Shown here: positions 60,990 to 64,000 of the stretch, in pieces | Numbering within the stretch: the first letter of the stretch is position 1 | How the letters are laid out: the number at the start of each line of letters is the position of its first letter | DNA from: Bacteroides gallinarum DSM 18171 = JCM 13658 | GTDB lineage: Bacteria > Bacteroidota > Bacteroidia > Bacteroidales > Bacteroidaceae | NCBI RefSeq assembly: GCF_000374365.1 | Contig: NZ_KB894122.1 | Coordinates: forward strand, 1-64,000 | DNA length: 64,000 nt | Direction: 5' to 3' | The notes under the pieces: model-generated | What the model saw: the letters and a program-made list of their open reading frames with translations, nothing else | Database searches by the model: none | Told to the model about the DNA's origin: nothing | Made by a program: the position numbers and the translations under genes

Positions 60990-61649
60990 ATGGAGCAGGT
61001 TCAGTTCATCACACACTATACGGAAAAGTATTCCTACCTGGACTCCGCACGTATGGCTCTGGCAGGCGGCTGCCGGTGGATACAACTGCGCATGAAGGAT
61101 GCCGGCAGGCAGGAAATACTACCCGTAGCGGCAGCAGTGCGGAGGCTATGCAATGAGCACGGCGCCGTATTCATCATCGACGACCACGTGGAGCTGGTGC
61201 GCGAAATCGGGGCGGACGGCGTACACCTGGGCAAGAACGATATGCCCGTTGCCGAAGCGCGCCGCATGCTCGGAAGCGGGTACATCATAGGCGGCACAGC
61301 CAATACCTATGAAGATGTAAAGCTGCACTGGCTCGGCGGAGCCGATTACATAGGCTGCGGCCCGTTCAGGTACACCACGACCAAGCAGAAACTAAGCCCT
61401 ATCCTGGGGCTGGAAGGATATAAAAAGATTATCCGGAGCATGCAGGCAGAGCATATCCCCCTCCCCGTCGTTGCTATCGGCGGGATAACCTTCGCCGATA
61501 TCCCCTCCGTCATGCAGACGGGCGTTGCGGGCATCGCCCTTTCGGGCACTGTGCTGCGGGCGGACAACCCGGCGGAGGAGATGCGGAGAGTACTTGCAGA
61601 AATCGACCGGACAAAACAATTACCGAAAAACGAAACAATAATAATATAG
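60990..61649 (+). CDS. thiE: Thiamine-phosphate synthase
   Basis: A 219-residue TIM-barrel enzyme that couples HMP-pyrophosphate with thiazole phosphate to make thiamine phosphate. Visible are [48 protein letters not shown] (Mg-binding and diphosphate contacts), [27 protein letters not shown] and [27 protein letters not shown]. In E. coli-like orders the second thi gene is often different, but thiS-thiE-thiG-thiC is the Bacteroides order. Confidence 0.95.
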   Translation: MEQVQFITHYTEKYSYLDSARMALAGGCRWIQLRMKDAGRQEILPVAAAVRRLCNEHGAVFIIDDHVELVREIGADGVHLGKNDMPVAEARRMLGSGYIIGGTANTYEDVKLHWLGGADYIGCGPFRYTTTKQKLSPILGLEGYKKIIRSMQAEHIPLPVVAIGGITFADIPSVMQTGVAGIALSGTVLRADNPAEEMRRVLAEIDRTKQLPKNETIII

Positions 61650-61651
61650 AT

Positions 61652-62428
61652 ATGGAGAAATTAATCATTGCGGGACGCGAATTCGGCTCCCGCCTGTTCT
61701 TGGGAACAGGAAAATTCAATTCCAATGAAATCATGGAACAATCCATTCTGGCATCCGGCACAGAAATGGTAACGGTAGCCATGAAACGCATAGAGCTGGA
61801 CAACAAGGAAGACGACATGCTACGGCATATCCGTCATCCCCATATCCAGCTTCTGCCCAACACTTCCGGCGTGCGCAATGCCGAGGAAGCCGTATTTGCC
61901 GCGCAAATGGCGCGCGAGGCGTTCGGAACCAACTGGCTGAAACTGGAAATTCATCCCGACCCGCGCTACCTTCTTCCCGACTCCGTCGAAACGCTGAAAG
62001 CTACGGAAGAACTGGTGAAGCTGGGCTTCGTAGTCCTTCCCTACTGCCAGGCAGACCCCACGCTTTGCAAACGCCTGGAAGAAGCCGGAGCCGCCACCGT
62101 GATGCCGCTGGGCGCCCCTATCGGTACGAACAAAGGGCTGCAAACCCGCGACTTCCTGCGTATCATCATCGAGCAGGCAACCATTCCCGTGGTGGTAGAT
62201 GCCGGTATCGGCGCTCCCAGCCATGCTGCCGAGGCAATGGAAATGGGCGCTTCCGCCTGCCTGGTCAATACCGCCATTGCCGTAGCGGGCAATCCCGTAG
62301 CTATGGCGCAAGCCTTTAAGCAAGCCGTAGAAGCCGGACGTGCGGCATACGAAGCCGGCTTGGGGTTGCAGGCGGATAACTTCGTTGCCGAAGCCAGCTC
62401 GCCGCTAACCTCTTTCTTGAACGACTGA
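61652..62428 (+). CDS. thiG: Thiazole synthase
   Basis: A 258-residue TIM-barrel enzyme that forms the thiazole ring from DXP, dehydroglycine and ThiS-thiocarboxylate. The Schiff-base Lys is in [11 protein letters not shown] (about 50). [58 protein letters not shown] and [30 protein letters not shown] are typical. It begins 2 bases after thiE. Confidence 0.96.
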   Translation: MEKLIIAGREFGSRLFLGTGKFNSNEIMEQSILASGTEMVTVAMKRIELDNKEDDMLRHIRHPHIQLLPNTSGVRNAEEAVFAAQMAREAFGTNWLKLEIHPDPRYLLPDSVETLKATEELVKLGFVVLPYCQADPTLCKRLEEAGAATVMPLGAPIGTNKGLQTRDFLRIIIEQATIPVVVDAGIGAPSHAAEAMEMGASACLVNTAIAVAGNPVAMAQAFKQAVEAGRAAYEAGLGLQADNFVAEASSPLTSFLND

Positions 62429-62523
62429 GAGCCGATTATTTTACAACTAACGCTCTTTGCCCTCTTTTTCCAGCCGAAAGCGCCGGGCGCCCTCCGGACT
62501 ATTACAGGCGGTGAAGAAAAGAA

Positions 62524-62601
62524 TTAGTAAAACGTTCCCGACGATTTAGTAAATCTCTCCCCACGTTTTAGTAAATCTTCTCCGGCGTTTTAGTAAAAAG
62601 G
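62524..62601. repeat. 22-bp tandem repeats between thiG and thiC
   Basis: TTAGTAAA starts at 62524, 62546, 62568 and 62590, i.e. every 22 bases, each followed by a pyrimidine-rich, CG-containing spacer (units end CGAT, CGTT, CGTT). The spacing of two helical turns is typical of regulatory iterons, but the array may also be neutral. It lies in the 238-base gap inside the thiamine operon. Confidence 0.7.
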
Positions 62602-62615
62602 AAAAGACAGTTTAA

Positions 62616-64000
<1,385 letters not shown>

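Noticed and set aside
62524-62601. Possible CRISPR-like array
   Set aside because: 22-bp head-to-tail units with almost no unique spacers and no cas genes; it is a simple tandem repeat.

Overview
The window comes from a Bacteroidota chromosome, most likely a gut Bacteroides. Genes are preceded by the Bacteroides -7 box TAnnTTTG (with TTTG near -33) rather than E. coli-type -10/-35 boxes. The gene content also fits: SusC-like remnant, UpxY/UpxZ capsule regulators, an IntDOT-like integrase, the VirE/DUF4248/HU-like/smalltalk/amidase set, a Nudix-type xylose regulator, the lipoprotein TamA homologue, and the ileS-dksA-lspA-DUF4296 cluster. No species name can be given from the sequence alone.

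Layout. (1) 1-6.2 kb is a scarred, mobile-element-rich strip: the end of an IS1182-type transposase, an aberrant tRNA-like gene, an intact tyrosine recombinase, a decayed second recombinase, about 1.4 kb of AT-rich sequence without a convincing gene, and a relic in which the start of a SusC-like gene is joined to the end of a prmA gene. (2) 6.2-25.1 kb is a capsular polysaccharide locus read right to left. Its promoter lies inside an invertible segment (24.88-25.11 kb) whose inverted repeats carry the ARACGTWCGT core known from Mpi-controlled promoters, and it faces upxY, so it is ON in this assembly. The order is upxY, upxZ, a toxin-antitoxin pair, a small frameshifted gene, flippase, two GT4 enzymes, then O-antigen polymerase, two GT2, one GT4, a phosphoglycosyl transferase, ATP-grasp, HAD and aminotransferase genes. 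A GC-rich island (14.5-18.2 kb: VirE-like, DUF4248, HU-like, smalltalk, amidase) with most genes on the opposite strand sits between the glycosyltransferases and the polymerase. (3) 25.2-37.5 kb is an envelope-flavoured accessory stretch: a zinc-ribbon/SH3-like/TonB-C membrane protein with an L,D-transpeptidase, a carB fragment, a TonB-C protein whose WG-repeat tail is out of frame, an OmpA-type barrel protein, a lipoprotein, and a sigma-factor-like operon. (4) 37.5-53.4 kb is mostly core: lipid A phosphoethanolamine transferase, two BamA/TamA-type outer-membrane proteins, NDH-2, a SpoU methyltransferase, lspA, a DksA-like protein, ileS, and a GNAT-nitrilase fusion. (5) 53.6-59.1 kb is a xylose operon (Nudix regulator, xylB, xylA, xylE). 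(6) 59.4-64 kb holds fabD and a TPP-riboswitch-controlled thiamine operon (thiS, thiE, thiG, thiC), cut by the window end.

Most notable points: the capsule invertible promoter; an isoleucyl-tRNA synthetase whose HIGH motif reads G-I-H-H, the altered signature reported for mupirocin hyper-resistant IleRS2; two genes broken exactly at canonical -1 slippery heptamers; an island that divides the capsule operon antisense; a 10-bp-periodic repeat array between two divergent promoters; and a 22-bp tandem repeat in the thiamine operon. All calls rest on reading the sequence and on family knowledge; no searches were run.
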